In this document: in pieces, positions 8,584 to 18,800 of the stretch
How positions within the stretch are numbered: the first letter of the stretch is position 1
Layout: every line of letters starts with the position of its first letter
Assembly: GCF_003590715.1 (NCBI RefSeq)
Contig: NZ_QQVY01000007.1
Location: 87,803 to 151,802, forward strand
Source of the DNA: Paracoccus sp. JM45
GTDB lineage: Bacteria; Pseudomonadota; Alphaproteobacteria; Rhodobacterales; Rhodobacteraceae
Reading direction: 5' to 3'
DNA length: 64,000 nt
The notes under the pieces: model-generated
The model's database searches: none
Seen by the model: only the letters and a program-made list of their open reading frames with translations
Told to the model about the DNA's origin: nothing
Program-made: the position numbers and the translations under genes

Positions 8584-9042
8584 TTAGCTGATCTTGCGCA
8601 AAAGGGCGCGCAGCATGTCACGTTCATAGGGTTCAAGCGGTGCCAGTGTCAGGTCGGTAATTTCATGCATCAGGGGCAATGCCTCCTCAAGCAGTGCGCG
8701 ACCTTTTTCCGTGGTGGACAGCATGTGGCGTCGCTTGTCGCCAAGGTCGGGGCGACTTGTCAGAAGGCCGCGTTCCTTCAGGCGTGACACGACGCCCTTG
8801 GTGGTCGCCGCATCCATTGCCACCATCCGGCCCAATGCGTTCTGCGAAACCGGAGCGGGTTCTTTCGCCAGTCTATACAGGGTCGAGAACTGCACTGGCG
8901 TTAATAAACCTGCCAGCTTTTCCGTGCATATGGCGATATGTGCCTGATGTGCCTTGCGCAGCAAAAAGCCCACCTGATCATCCAGGTTATAATTTGATCG
9001 GCCTTCATTCGCCATCTTGTGCAATTCCATTTTTTCAATCAC
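8584..9042 (-). CDS. nicR: MarR-family regulator, probable NicR
   Basis: 152 residues with the MarR winged helix: NALGRMVAMDAATTKGVVSRLKERGLL is the recognition region and PDLGDKRRHMLSTTEKG the wing. It lies head-to-head with nicAB across a 167-base gap, the arrangement of NicR in Pseudomonas, where NicR represses nic genes and 6-hydroxynicotinate relieves repression. Alternative starts at 9030 and 9015 would trim four or nine residues. Confidence 0.8.
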   Translation of the reverse strand: MIEKMELHKMANEGRSNYNLDDQVGFLLRKAHQAHIAICTEKLAGLLTPVQFSTLYRLAKEPAPVSQNALGRMVAMDAATTKGVVSRLKERGLLTSRPDLGDKRRHMLSTTEKGRALLEEALPLMHEITDLTLAPLEPYERDMLRALLRKIS

Positions 9043-9148
9043 GGGTCCGTATGGTTGCCTATCTTTAGCGCGATCGCTTCCATCGCTCCACCATCAGATT
9101 ACAAATTAGGCGATCATATAATTACATGACCCGCATTGGTAAAATATG

Positions 9149-9168
9149 TTTGTGTGCACCTGATTAAT
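9149..9168 (+). promoter_or_regulatory. Candidate nic operator between nicR and nicA
   Basis: Reads TTTGTGTGCACCTGATTAAT and matches the stretch upstream of nicC (13173-13192) at 13 of 20 positions, with the same TTTG start and TAAT end. It lies about 40 bases before the nicA start, where a repressor would block transcription. The rest of 9043-9209 is AT-rich promoter DNA with no gene. Confidence 0.3.
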
Positions 9169-9209
9169 GGTTCAGCGTGATCGAACGCATGGGCAAACGG
9201 GGGCATTTA

Positions 9210-9698
9210 ATGGGGCGCATGGATTTTCAGCTGAACGGTCAGCATCGTGAATTGACGATAGGCGATCGGGAAATCCTGCTTGACGTGCTGCGCGACCGTC
9301 TGGGGCTGAACGGCCCGAAATACGGCTGTGGATTGGGGCAATGTGGTGCCTGCACCGTTCTTGTCGACGGAGCGCCTGCGCGTGCTTGTGTCATGCGGGC
9401 TGCGCGTGTCGCAGGCCGCAATGTGACAACGCTGGAAGGGCTTGCCAATCGTGTGACAGGGCAGTTGCATCCCGTCCAGCAAGGCTTTCTGGACGGGCAG
9501 GGCGCGCAATGCGGCTATTGCCTGAACGGAATGGTGATGACAACTATCGCCCTGCTAGAGCGTCATCCCCACCCGACCGACAGCCAGATAACACTGGCGT
9601 TGCGCGATAATCTGTGCCGCTGCGGGACGCATCAGGAAATTGTCGTCTCGGTCCACCATGCCGCGCGCCGTATTGCCGAGGCCGCCGATGTCGAATGA
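9210..9698 (+). CDS. nicA: Nicotinate dehydrogenase/hydroxylase small [2Fe-2S] subunit
   Basis: 162 residues from the chosen ATG. Two [2Fe-2S] centres of the xanthine-oxidase family are visible: the plant-ferredoxin-type CGLGQCGACTVLVDG with its later Cys, and the alpha-helical CGYCLNG...CRCGTHQE. It passes electrons from the molybdenum site in NicB during hydroxylation of nicotinate to 6-hydroxynicotinate. Upstream starts at 9177 (GTG) and 9189 and a downstream ATG at 9219 are possible; 9210 fits the length of known NicA best. It overlaps nicB by 11 bases. Confidence 0.92.
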   Translation: MGRMDFQLNGQHRELTIGDREILLDVLRDRLGLNGPKYGCGLGQCGACTVLVDGAPARACVMRAARVAGRNVTTLEGLANRVTGQLHPVQQGFLDGQGAQCGYCLNGMVMTTIALLERHPHPTDSQITLALRDNLCRCGTHQEIVVSVHHAARRIAEAADVE

Positions 9699-12600
9699 TC
9701 TTGCCCATGGCAGCCTGTCGATCTTTGATGATCGACCCGAAGGCCGCATTGTCTTTTTGCATCTTGATACGAATGGCATTGTCACTGTTCGCAATGGTCA
9801 CGTCGATCTTGGAACAGGCGTCGAAACCGCCCTTGCCCAGATCGTGTCCGAGGAACTGGATATTGCGTTGGACAGGGTGTTTGTTGTTCTGGGCGATACC
9901 GACAGCACCCCCGATCAAGGCCCGACCATTGCCTCGGAAACGATCCAGATCACCGCTGCGCCGCTTCGATCCGCGGCGGCTCAAGCACGGCTGGCGATTT
10001 TAGGACTTGCCGAACGACGGTTCAATACGCCTGCCTGTGATCTGCTGTCCAAGGATGGCACGGTCTTCGGACCTGATGCGGCGTATGGCTATGGTGCATT
10101 ACTGGCAGACCATGAGCTTGTCATGCGGCTGGACCCCGAGGTGCCGGTAAAGGACCCTGCGCTATACCGTATTGTCGGACAGCCGGTAAGGCGTCGCGAT
10201 CTTCCAGCGAAGGTGACGGGCGACTTTATCTATATCCACGACCTGCGCCTTCCGGATATGCTGCATGGACATGTGATCCGTCCCCCTTATGCGGGGCGCG
10301 ACAGCGGCGATTTTGTCGGACGCAGCCTGATATCCGTCGATAAAACCTCGGTCGCGCATATGGCGGGTCTGATCGCCATTGTGCAAGAGGGTGACTTTCT
10401 TGGGGTCGTGGCCGATGACGCGCGCCGCGCCACGGATATCGCAAATGCCCTGAAGGTGACGTGGCGGATGCCACCGGACTTGCCACCGTTGGATCACCGT
10501 CTGGAACAGACGATCCGCGACCAGCCCTCGACTCCGCGCGTTGTCGATGCAACCGGTGATTTCGAAAGTGCATTTGCAGAATGCGGTACACAGCTGTCGC
10601 GGACCTATCTTTGGCCATACCATCTGCACGGATCCATCGGGCCATCTTGCGGGGTTGCGGACTGGAATGGCGGTGCACCACTGGTATGGTCGGGAACACA
10701 GAATCCGCATATGTTGCGGGCCGATCTGGCTGTCCTTTGCGGTCTGGATGCCGGTGAAATCGAGGTCAGGCGCCTGCAGGCGGCAGGGTGCTACGGCCGC
10801 AACTGCGCCGATGACGTTTGTGGGGATGCGCTGCTCATGTCGCGGGCTACGGGGCGACCGGTACGTGTCCAGCTGACACGCGAACAGGAAAACCTGTGGG
10901 AACCCAAAGGCGCTGCCCAGTTGATGCAGGTGCAGGGGGGGATCGGACAGGACGGCGATCTTGGTGCCTATGCGATCGACAGCTGGTATCCGTCAAATCG
11001 CGGGCCGAATCTGGCGTTGTTGTTGACGGGCCGCATTTCCCCTGAACCGCATCACGCGATGATGGGGGACCGGACAATCGTGCCGCCCTATCGCGTTCCG
11101 CACAAACGTATCATCTGTCATGATCTGGCACCGATCGTGCGGGCGTCATGGATGCGGGGTGTATCGGCGCTGCCGAATACATTTGCCCATGAAAGCTTTA
11201 TGGATGAACTGGCAAACGAGGCTGGCGAAGATCCTGTCGACTTTCGTTTGCGTCATCTGGATGACCCGCGTCAGGCGGATCTGATCCGTCGCACGGCACA
11301 GGCGGCGGACTGGAATACGCATGCCGGACCAAGGTTCAAAAAGCAGGGGCGGATGGCTTATGGTCAAGGCTTCGCCTATGCCACCTATGTCCATGGTGCG
11401 TTTCCCGGGACGGCAGCCGCATCGGCGGCATGGGTCTGTGATGTGGCTGTCGATACCGAAACGGGTGAGGTTACCCTGACCCGCGTTTTCGTCGGGCAGG
11501 ATCAGGGATTGGTGATCAACCCCGATGGTGTTCGCGCCCAGATCCACGGCAACGTCATGCAGACCACAAGCCGCGTCCTGTCCGAGGAAGTGACATTCGA
11601 CGCCATCGCCCCGACGCCGAAAAGCTGGGCCAACTACCCTATCCAGAGCTTTGACCGGTTACCCCAGATCCAGACCTTGCTGATCGAGCGTCCCGGCGAT
11701 CCAGCCCTTGGCGTCGGGGAAAGCGCCGCCGTTCCGGCAGCCGCAGCCATTGCAAATGCTATATTTGACGCCACAGGTATCCGCCTGCGAGAGGCGCCCT
11801 TCACGCCCGAAAAATTGCGCGCGGCGCTTGTCGGGCAAGGACAGGGACCAACATCTTTACCGGCGCCCAAAGTGACGTCCCGTCGGCGCCGGATCTGGGC
11901 TGCGCTGGCATCTATCGGTAGTGCATTGACTTTCGGTGCGCTGGCCTTGCCGATCCATTCCGCCATCCCTGTTAGCCGCGCACCCCTGGCCGCACAATTC
12001 ACCGCCGAAACCTTGACGCGGGGCGCGCAGGTCTTTGCGACAGGCAATTGCGCGGGTTGTCATACTGCACCTGACGGCGTGCCCAATGCGGGCGGATTGG
12101 AAATGCAGACGCCTTTTGGCACCGTGGCAACCACCAATCTGACGCCCGATCCGGAAACCGGCCTTGGCCTTTGGTCATTTTCCGCGTTCGAACGGGCGAT
12201 GCGGCACGGGATCAGCCGCGACGGGTCTAATCTCTATCCGGTCTTCCCTTATACATCATTCGCAAGAATTGACGATGGGGACATGCAGGCGCTTTACGCC
12301 TATCTGCAGACCTTGCCACCGGTGCGTTCGGCGCCCGCAGGGGCGTCGATGTTAGCACCGTTGAACCTTCGTCCGGTGAACGCGGCATGGAATCTGATGT
12401 TCCACGATCCGGCGCCCTTGCCCGTCGACCCGGCGAAAAGCGACCTGTGGAACCGTGGGCAATATCTGGTCGATGGCGCGGGCCATTGCAGCGCATGTCA
12501 TACGCCTCGCAACGCATTGGGTGCAGAACAGGCGAAACGGGCCCTGACCGGCGCAATGGTAGGCGAGGCATGGGCGCCTGCGCTGACTGGTCCGGATGCT

Positions 12601-13095
12601 GATGCGCGCGGTTGGGATGAAGACAGCCTGTTCGTCTATCTTCGACAGGGATATGCGCCGGATATTGCCGCGGCACATGGAAAAATGGCGCAGGTGGTCG
12701 ACAGCCTCAGGTCGGTGCCGGACAGCGATATTCGTGCCATGGCGACATATATCGCGTCCGGTATCACCCCGACGCCGGTAATACGATCCAAGGCAATGCC
12801 ACAACCGGGACCCGCGTCGCGGATCTATCAGTCCACTTGTGCCGGATGTCATACGCCGGGCCTGCCCGGTGCAGAAACCGCCGCCCGCATTCCATTGACC
12901 ATGTCGGCTGCAATACGTGCGCCGCAATCCGACGCGCTATTATCCGTTATCCGGAACGGGGTCGAGGCACCCTTGACCCTGCCGTTGCGCGATATGCCTG
13001 CCTTTGACGATCAGTTGAGCAGCGAACAGATGGATGCATTGGCCAATTATCTGCGGGAACGTTTTGCGCCTGATCTTCCGGCATGGGGGCGATAG
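9688..13095 (+). CDS. nicB: Nicotinate hydroxylase large subunit: molybdopterin domain fused to three haem c domains
   Basis: 1135 residues. Residues 1 to about 725 are the molybdenum-cofactor part, with the catalytic-type Glu678 in GVGESAAV. A basic stretch (SRRRR) and a hydrophobic segment at about 731-765 look like one membrane anchor. Then three c-type haem sites follow: CAGCH (788), CSACH (934) and CAGCH (1051), giving electron exit to the respiratory chain. This is the NicB layout known from Pseudomonas. There is no N-terminal signal peptide; the anchor and positive-inside rule suggest the molybdenum part is cytoplasmic and the haems periplasmic. Confidence 0.94.
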   Translation: MSNDLAHGSLSIFDDRPEGRIVFLHLDTNGIVTVRNGHVDLGTGVETALAQIVSEELDIALDRVFVVLGDTDSTPDQGPTIASETIQITAAPLRSAAAQARLAILGLAERRFNTPACDLLSKDGTVFGPDAAYGYGALLADHELVMRLDPEVPVKDPALYRIVGQPVRRRDLPAKVTGDFIYIHDLRLPDMLHGHVIRPPYAGRDSGDFVGRSLISVDKTSVAHMAGLIAIVQEGDFLGVVADDARRATDIANALKVTWRMPPDLPPLDHRLEQTIRDQPSTPRVVDATGDFESAFAECGTQLSRTYLWPYHLHGSIGPSCGVADWNGGAPLVWSGTQNPHMLRADLAVLCGLDAGEIEVRRLQAAGCYGRNCADDVCGDALLMSRATGRPVRVQLTREQENLWEPKGAAQLMQVQGGIGQDGDLGAYAIDSWYPSNRGPNLALLLTGRISPEPHHAMMGDRTIVPPYRVPHKRIICHDLAPIVRASWMRGVSALPNTFAHESFMDELANEAGEDPVDFRLRHLDDPRQADLIRRTAQAADWNTHAGPRFKKQGRMAYGQGFAYATYVHGAFPGTAAASAAWVCDVAVDTETGEVTLTRVFVGQDQGLVINPDGVRAQIHGNVMQTTSRVLSEEVTFDAIAPTPKSWANYPIQSFDRLPQIQTLLIERPGDPALGVGESAAVPAAAAIANAIFDATGIRLREAPFTPEKLRAALVGQGQGPTSLPAPKVTSRRRRIWAALASIGSALTFGALALPIHSAIPVSRAPLAAQFTAETLTRGAQVFATGNCAGCHTAPDGVPNAGGLEMQTPFGTVATTNLTPDPETGLGLWSFSAFERAMRHGISRDGSNLYPVFPYTSFARIDDGDMQALYAYLQTLPPVRSAPAGASMLAPLNLRPVNAAWNLMFHDPAPLPVDPAKSDLWNRGQYLVDGAGHCSACHTPRNALGAEQAKRALTGAMVGEAWAPALTGPDADARGWDEDSLFVYLRQGYAPDIAAAHGKMAQVVDSLRSVPDSDIRAMATYIASGITPTPVIRSKAMPQPGPASRIYQSTCAGCHTPGLPGAETAARIPLTMSAAIRAPQSDALLSVIRNGVEAPLTLPLRDMPAFDDQLSSEQMDALANYLRERFAPDLPAWGR

Positions 13096-13172
13096 CTATG
13101 TCTGCCTATGAAATACGCATTATGAAATAAATATTTCCGAGGATATTTTAAAAGATTGTCGGTTATAAGTCA

Positions 13173-13192
13173 TTTGCATACGAATGAATAAT
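13173..13192 (+). promoter_or_regulatory. Candidate nic operator upstream of nicC
   Basis: TTTGCATACGAATGAATAAT, 24 bases before the nicC start codon. It contains an imperfect dyad (CATTTGCATACGAATG) and resembles the stretches upstream of nicA and nicE. The 121-base gap between nicB and nicC is markedly AT-rich and likely holds a separate nicC promoter. Confidence 0.35.
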
Positions 13193-13201
13193 ATCGAATA
13201 G

Positions 13202-14362
<1,161 letters not shown>

Positions 14363-14468
14363 GCATCCGGAATGCCCGTGATCTGCGCGTTTGCGCGCTG
14401 ATCCAACCATAGTAACGAGACGGTCCGGATCACCGAGAACGTCCATATTCCTTCAGAGAGGACCCTAC

Positions 14469-14654
14469 ATGTCTCGTAGCTTGTCTTTCAAACTTGTCGC
14501 CATCGTTATTCTGGCATGCTATCTGGTGCCTTATGCACTGATCGGTCAGGTCGCGGCATGGTACGGCAGTTTTCTGTTCTGGTGCCTTGCCGGCGTTGCA
14601 GTCATCATCCTGAACATCACCGCAACTGCCGGCTTTACGGAGGATGCGGAATGA
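14469..14654 (+). CDS. Small two-helix membrane protein of the DUF3311 type
   Basis: 61 residues with two hydrophobic segments (LVAIVILACYLVPYALIG and FWCLAGVAVIILNITATA). DUF3311 proteins of this size are commonly encoded directly before sodium:solute symporters, as here, with the stop overlapping the next start. It is presumably an accessory subunit of the symporter; its role is not established. The ATG has GAGAGGA upstream. Confidence 0.8.
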   Translation: MSRSLSFKLVAIVILACYLVPYALIGQVAAWYGSFLFWCLAGVAVIILNITATAGFTEDAE

Positions 14655-16132
14655 CGACCTCACTCGTTGTTGCGGGCATTGCGATCTATGTCGTCTTGTC
14701 GCTGCTTGTTGCCTGGCTTTCCAGATCGGGACCAAGCACATCAATGTCCGGCTATTTCCTTGGCGACAGGGGTATGGGTGGTATTGTTTCGGCACTCAGT
14801 TATTCGGCGACGACCTATTCCGCGTTCATGATGGTCGGTCTGGCCGGTTTGACTTATCGTGGCGGCGTCGGGGCGCTTGGTTTCGAAATCGTCTATTTTG
14901 CAGGTGTGTCACTTGTCGCGATTTTCGGACCAAGGTTCTGGCGCGCGGGAAAAAAGCACGGTTTTGTCACCCCGTACGAGATGCTAGGCGTGCGTTACGG
15001 CAGCAAATGGGTGGCCGTTCTGGCGGGATTGACCAGCCTAGTGTTTCTTATCCCCTATTCGGCGGTCCAGCTGTCGGGTGTGGGATATCTTCTGTCCGGC
15101 ATGACGAATGGCCAGATCAGTTTTGGTACAGGCATCATTGTTGCCACGGCCCTTGCGATTGTCTTTTCCTATATTGCGGGCATCCGTTCGGTAATGTGGA
15201 CCGACAGCCTTCAGGCATTGGTGATGATCATCGCATCGGTTGCGGTCTGTGTTCTGGTCGTTTCGGAACTGGGCGGATTTTTCACCATGTTCGACCAGAT
15301 CGCCGAGGCGTCCCCTGCAATGCTTCAGGTGCCCGGACCGGGGCTGTTCAGCTTCAAGACATTCCTTGGACTGACGCTTCCGTGGTTCTTCTTCGCAATC
15401 TCGAACCCGCAGGTCAGTCAGCGGTTGTTCATGCCAGCGTCGCTTCCGGCGCTGCGCCAGATGCTGATTATCTTTCTGGGCTTCGGGCTGGTTTATACGA
15501 TCGTATCGGTCATCTGGGGCTTTTCGGCCTTCCTGATCTTCCCCGCGCTCGAACGTCCCGATCTAGCGACCTCGATGTTGCTGTCGTCAGATTATGTGCC
15601 GCCCGTCCTTGGCGTGGTCGTCATGGTTGGCATTATGGCGGCGGCGGTTTCGACCATCGACTCGATCCTGTTGACGCTGTCGTCAATATTTTCGCGCGAT
15701 GTCTATGGCAATCTGGCGGGCAAGCATGATGACCAGCAGCAGCTGAAGATCGGCAAATTGGTCATTCCGGCGATTTCAGTTCTTGCACTGGGCTTCGCCG
15801 CGATGGAGTTCAGCATGATCGCGATTTTGTCCGTTGCCACATCGGTTGGACTTGTGGTGATTGTCCCGTCGACCATCGGTGCCTTCTTCTGGTCGCGCAG
15901 TACGGCGGCGGGAGCGCTGGCCTCGATCGCAGGTGGCGTGGTTTTTGTAACGACGATGTATATGACCGGCAACCAGTTGATGGGTCTGAACGCAGGCGTA
16001 CTTGGGTTTCCTGTCGCGGCTTTGATCTTTATCGGTGTCAGCTTGATCACGCGGCCGTCGCCAGCACAGGTCACCGACGGCTTTATCAAGGTGCAGCCCG
16101 CGCCTGTGACCGTTTCGACGGCCACAGCCTGA
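14651..16132 (+). CDS. Sodium:solute symporter (SSS family), candidate nicotinate importer
   Basis: 493 residues with about thirteen membrane segments and the SSS core (SALSYSATTYSAFMMVGLAG near the first helices; VSTIDSILLTLSSIFSRDVY near residue 335-355). It would couple solute uptake to a sodium gradient at the inner membrane. Its overlap with the DUF3311 gene and position 110 bases after nicC, before a terminator, make it a candidate importer for nicotinate or a pathway intermediate. That substrate is an inference from position. Confidence 0.85.
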   Translation: MTTSLVVAGIAIYVVLSLLVAWLSRSGPSTSMSGYFLGDRGMGGIVSALSYSATTYSAFMMVGLAGLTYRGGVGALGFEIVYFAGVSLVAIFGPRFWRAGKKHGFVTPYEMLGVRYGSKWVAVLAGLTSLVFLIPYSAVQLSGVGYLLSGMTNGQISFGTGIIVATALAIVFSYIAGIRSVMWTDSLQALVMIIASVAVCVLVVSELGGFFTMFDQIAEASPAMLQVPGPGLFSFKTFLGLTLPWFFFAISNPQVSQRLFMPASLPALRQMLIIFLGFGLVYTIVSVIWGFSAFLIFPALERPDLATSMLLSSDYVPPVLGVVVMVGIMAAAVSTIDSILLTLSSIFSRDVYGNLAGKHDDQQQLKIGKLVIPAISVLALGFAAMEFSMIAILSVATSVGLVVIVPSTIGAFFWSRSTAAGALASIAGGVVFVTTMYMTGNQLMGLNAGVLGFPVAALIFIGVSLITRPSPAQVTDGFIKVQPAPVTVSTATA

Positions 16133-16148
16133 TTGGCACACAGAATAC

Positions 16149-16185
16149 AAAGCAGGGCTTCGTTATTACAAGGCCCCGCTTTTTA
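16149..16185 (+). terminator. Rho-independent terminator after the nic symporter
   Basis: An imperfect hairpin pairs AAAGCAGGGCTT with AAGGCCCCGCTTT and runs into TTTT. It sits between the converging symporter and isoaspartyl peptidase genes and probably serves both directions, since AAAGC on the left arm gives a partial T tract on the other strand. Confidence 0.75.
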
Positions 16186-16213
16186 CGTTTCGTCCGCAAT
16201 GGACATTGCACCA

Positions 16214-17146
16214 TCAGGCGTCCCGAAAGATATCCGTCTGGAAATCACCATCCTGCGTCACAGTTCCGCGATACATGCCTTCACTGTTGAACGGCCGGGA
16301 CAGGTTGCCTTGTGCATCAACGGCAATTAACCCCCCTGACCCGTCATTCTGGGCCAGATCCTGCATCACCACATGCTTTGCGGCTTGATCCAGCGATTGG
16401 CCACCATGGCGCATTCGGGCGGCAATTTCTGCCGCAGCGGTAAAGCGGATGAACACCTCGCCATGGCCGGTGCCAGACACGGCACAGGTGGCATTATCGG
16501 CATAGGTGCCAGCCCCGATTACGGGCGTATCGCCCACCCGACCTGGGGCCTTGGCCGTCATTCCACCGGTCGAGGTGGCGGCAGCCAGATTGCCCTGCAT
16601 GTCACATGCAACTGCGCCGACCGTACCGTGGCGCCGCGCAGGGTCGCTATCCTCTATCCCGTCGCGGCGCATTTTCAACGTCGATTGCAATGCGTCCCAA
16701 CGTGCCTGAGTGAAGAAATAGCCCGCATCCTCGAATGGGACGCCAGCATCGCGGGCGACTTTCAGCGCGTTGGGGCCGATCAGCATTACATGGTCGGTGT
16801 GTTCCATGACGGCACGTGCGGCCATGACCGGATTGCGCGGGCCAAGAATGCCCGCGACTGCCCCTGCCATACGAGTCGCACCATCCATCACGGCGGCATC
16901 CATTTCCTGCACCCCGTCCGAGGTGAAAACCGCACCACGACCTGCATTGAACAACGGTTCGTCTTCCAGCACACAGACCGCCGCGGTTACAGCGTCCATG
17001 GCGCTGCCATGATCGGCAAGAACCGCGTGGCCCGCCTGCAATGCGCGCTTCAGGCCGTTGTGATAGGCTGCCTCGGCCTGTGGTGTCAGATTGGCGCGAC
17101 GGATGGTTCCTGCGCCACCGTGGACGGCCAGCGAAAATCGGGTCAT
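16214..17146 (-). CDS. Isoaspartyl peptidase/L-asparaginase (Ntn hydrolase, IaaA-type)
   Basis: 310 residues. Plant-type asparaginases cut themselves before a threonine that then becomes the nucleophile; here that is Thr175 in RRHGTVGAVA. The N-terminal AVHGGAG and the substrate-binding GRVGDTPVIGAGTYAD and SGTGHGE are also typical. These enzymes release amino acids from beta-aspartyl (isoAsp) dipeptides or hydrolyse asparagine. The gene is the last of a tightly overlapping leftward operon (four-base overlap with the deacetylase-fold gene). I chose the ATG at 17146 because it begins at the conserved fold. Confidence 0.9.
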   Translation of the reverse strand: MTRFSLAVHGGAGTIRRANLTPQAEAAYHNGLKRALQAGHAVLADHGSAMDAVTAAVCVLEDEPLFNAGRGAVFTSDGVQEMDAAVMDGATRMAGAVAGILGPRNPVMAARAVMEHTDHVMLIGPNALKVARDAGVPFEDAGYFFTQARWDALQSTLKMRRDGIEDSDPARRHGTVGAVACDMQGNLAAATSTGGMTAKAPGRVGDTPVIGAGTYADNATCAVSGTGHGEVFIRFTAAAEIAARMRHGGQSLDQAAKHVVMQDLAQNDGSGGLIAVDAQGNLSRPFNSEGMYRGTVTQDGDFQTDIFRDA

Positions 17147-18045
17147 CGTGTTTCCTTTTGCATCAATCCAGCCTGTCCGGCGCAATAGCGCGCAATCTCG
17201 GCATGGGTGGCGATCCAGCAATCGCCTTTATCCATGATACGTTCAATCAGCTGTTCCAAAATGAAAATACGGCTGCGGTATCCTGTGACGTGCGGGTGCA
17301 TGGTCAGCAAGAACAAGCCGTTTTCGGCATAGGCACCTTCGAATTCGCGCAGAAAAATGTCCAAGACATCCGCAGGCGGGGTATAGGGCCGTTGCGCGCC
17401 AAAGCGGTTCATCATGAAATAGACAGCGTCGTCGCGGATCCATTCGACCGGCAGTTCGACGATGCCAGTGGGATGACCATCCTGCAGAATTTCATAGGGA
17501 TCATCGTCGGAAAAGAGCGAGCTGTCATAGATCAGCCCCATCTCGCGGGCGATGGTCAGGGTGTTCGGGCTGTAATCCCATGACGGTGTCCGCATGCCGA
17601 CAGGGCGCTGCCCGCTGACCTTTTCCAGCGTATCGGCGGCCCGCAACATCAGATCCCGTTCGGTTGTGCCATCAAGCGTGGTATTCAGTTCGTGTATCCA
17701 GCCATGCAGGCCGATCTCATGCCCGTCATCCGCCAGTTCCCGCTGTTCCTCGGGATGCAGCAGCGCGGAAACTGCGGGCACGAAAAAGCTGGCTTTGACA
17801 TCATGCCGGTGCAGAACCTTGCGGATACGCGGGACGCCGCGCCTTGCACCGAATTCGCCCCAGCTTAGGCGTGCGACGGAATTGCCGCCATCGCGCAATT
17901 CATTGGTTTCGTGGTCGCTGTCAAACGACAGGGCGACCGCACAACGCGCGCCATTCGGCCACCGTGCGGGCAACAGATTGCGGCCTGCGCGTACAGCCCC
18001 GACCTTGCTGCGCCATATGTCTTCTGTCCATTGGAAGGGTTCCAT
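17143..18045 (-). CDS. Polysaccharide deacetylase-fold amidohydrolase (PuuE-like)
   Basis: 300 residues of the NodB/polysaccharide deacetylase superfamily. Motif 1 is SFDSDHET (near residue 40), motif 2 is HGWIHEL (near residue 113, giving a metal-binding H-x3-H), and RTPSWDYSPNTL follows near residue 150. The sequence layout is that of the PuuE/peptidoglycan-deacetylase-like subgroup, which includes enzymes opening cyclic ureides or imides, rather than a secreted sugar deacetylase; there is no signal peptide. It starts one base into the SDR stop. The true substrate is unknown. Confidence 0.8.
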   Translation of the reverse strand: MEPFQWTEDIWRSKVGAVRAGRNLLPARWPNGARCAVALSFDSDHETNELRDGGNSVARLSWGEFGARRGVPRIRKVLHRHDVKASFFVPAVSALLHPEEQRELADDGHEIGLHGWIHELNTTLDGTTERDLMLRAADTLEKVSGQRPVGMRTPSWDYSPNTLTIAREMGLIYDSSLFSDDDPYEILQDGHPTGIVELPVEWIRDDAVYFMMNRFGAQRPYTPPADVLDIFLREFEGAYAENGLFLLTMHPHVTGYRSRIFILEQLIERIMDKGDCWIATHAEIARYCAGQAGLMQKETR

Positions 18046-18800
18046 TAGCCATGTCCTCCGTCGACCTGCAGAATTTGTCCGGTGATCCAATCCGCCTGCT
18101 GCGAACACAGGAATGCCACGGCATTGGCGATGTCACTGGCCTGTCCAAGGCGGTGCAGGTGGATATTCTGAAGAATGCTTTCCTGACGCGCGGGTCCAAA
18201 GGCCTTCCACTGACGCTCGGTCGAGGGGTTGGACAGGATAAAGCCCGGTGCAACGGAATTGACGGTGATACCTGACGGCCCAAGTTCCAGCGCCAGCTGT
18301 TTGGTCAGCCCGACCAATGCATGCTTTGCCGCCGTATAGGCCTGAATGCCGGTCAGGCTGGGCTTCAGACCCGCGCCCGATGATATGGTCACGATCCGGC
18401 CCGCGCCATTGGACTTCATTGCGGGGGCAAAAGCCTGTGCACACCACATGACGGCATCGACGTTGGCCGCAAAGATAGCCTGCCAGTCGGTCGCATTGAT
18501 CTGTTCAAGCGGCTGCCCGACCTGCCCGCGTACGCCACCAGCCGCAGTAATAAGCCCGTCCACGCGCCCGTGGCGTTCCAGCACCGTCGCGCATAGGTCC
18601 GATGCGCCAACCTGCTGCCCAAGATCGCCGGCATGGCAAGTGACACCGTCCAGACCGGCCAAAGGGGCAAGGCCGGTGTCATCGATATCCATCGCCGCGA
18701 TTGTTGCGCCACTGTCCGAAAGCCTTTTGACAATCGCTGCGCCAATACCTTGCGCGGCACCAGTGACGGCGAAGACCTGTCCTGCCAAAGTTAGCTGCAT
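18045..18800 (-). CDS. Short-chain dehydrogenase/reductase
   Basis: 251 residues, a classical SDR: TGAAQGIG cofactor loop at 13-20, acidic MDIDD after the second strand suggesting NAD(H), and the catalytic Ser140/141, Tyr155 and Lys159 (YTAAK). The usual NNAG is replaced by TAAGG. It probably oxidises or reduces a hydroxyl group on the operon's substrate. Translation is coupled at both ends: its start lies inside the upstream reductase gene and its stop overlaps the deacetylase-fold gene. Confidence 0.88.
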   Translation of the reverse strand: MQLTLAGQVFAVTGAAQGIGAAIVKRLSDSGATIAAMDIDDTGLAPLAGLDGVTCHAGDLGQQVGASDLCATVLERHGRVDGLITAAGGVRGQVGQPLEQINATDWQAIFAANVDAVMWCAQAFAPAMKSNGAGRIVTISSGAGLKPSLTGIQAYTAAKHALVGLTKQLALELGPSGITVNSVAPGFILSNPSTERQWKAFGPARQESILQNIHLHRLGQASDIANAVAFLCSQQADWITGQILQVDGGHG

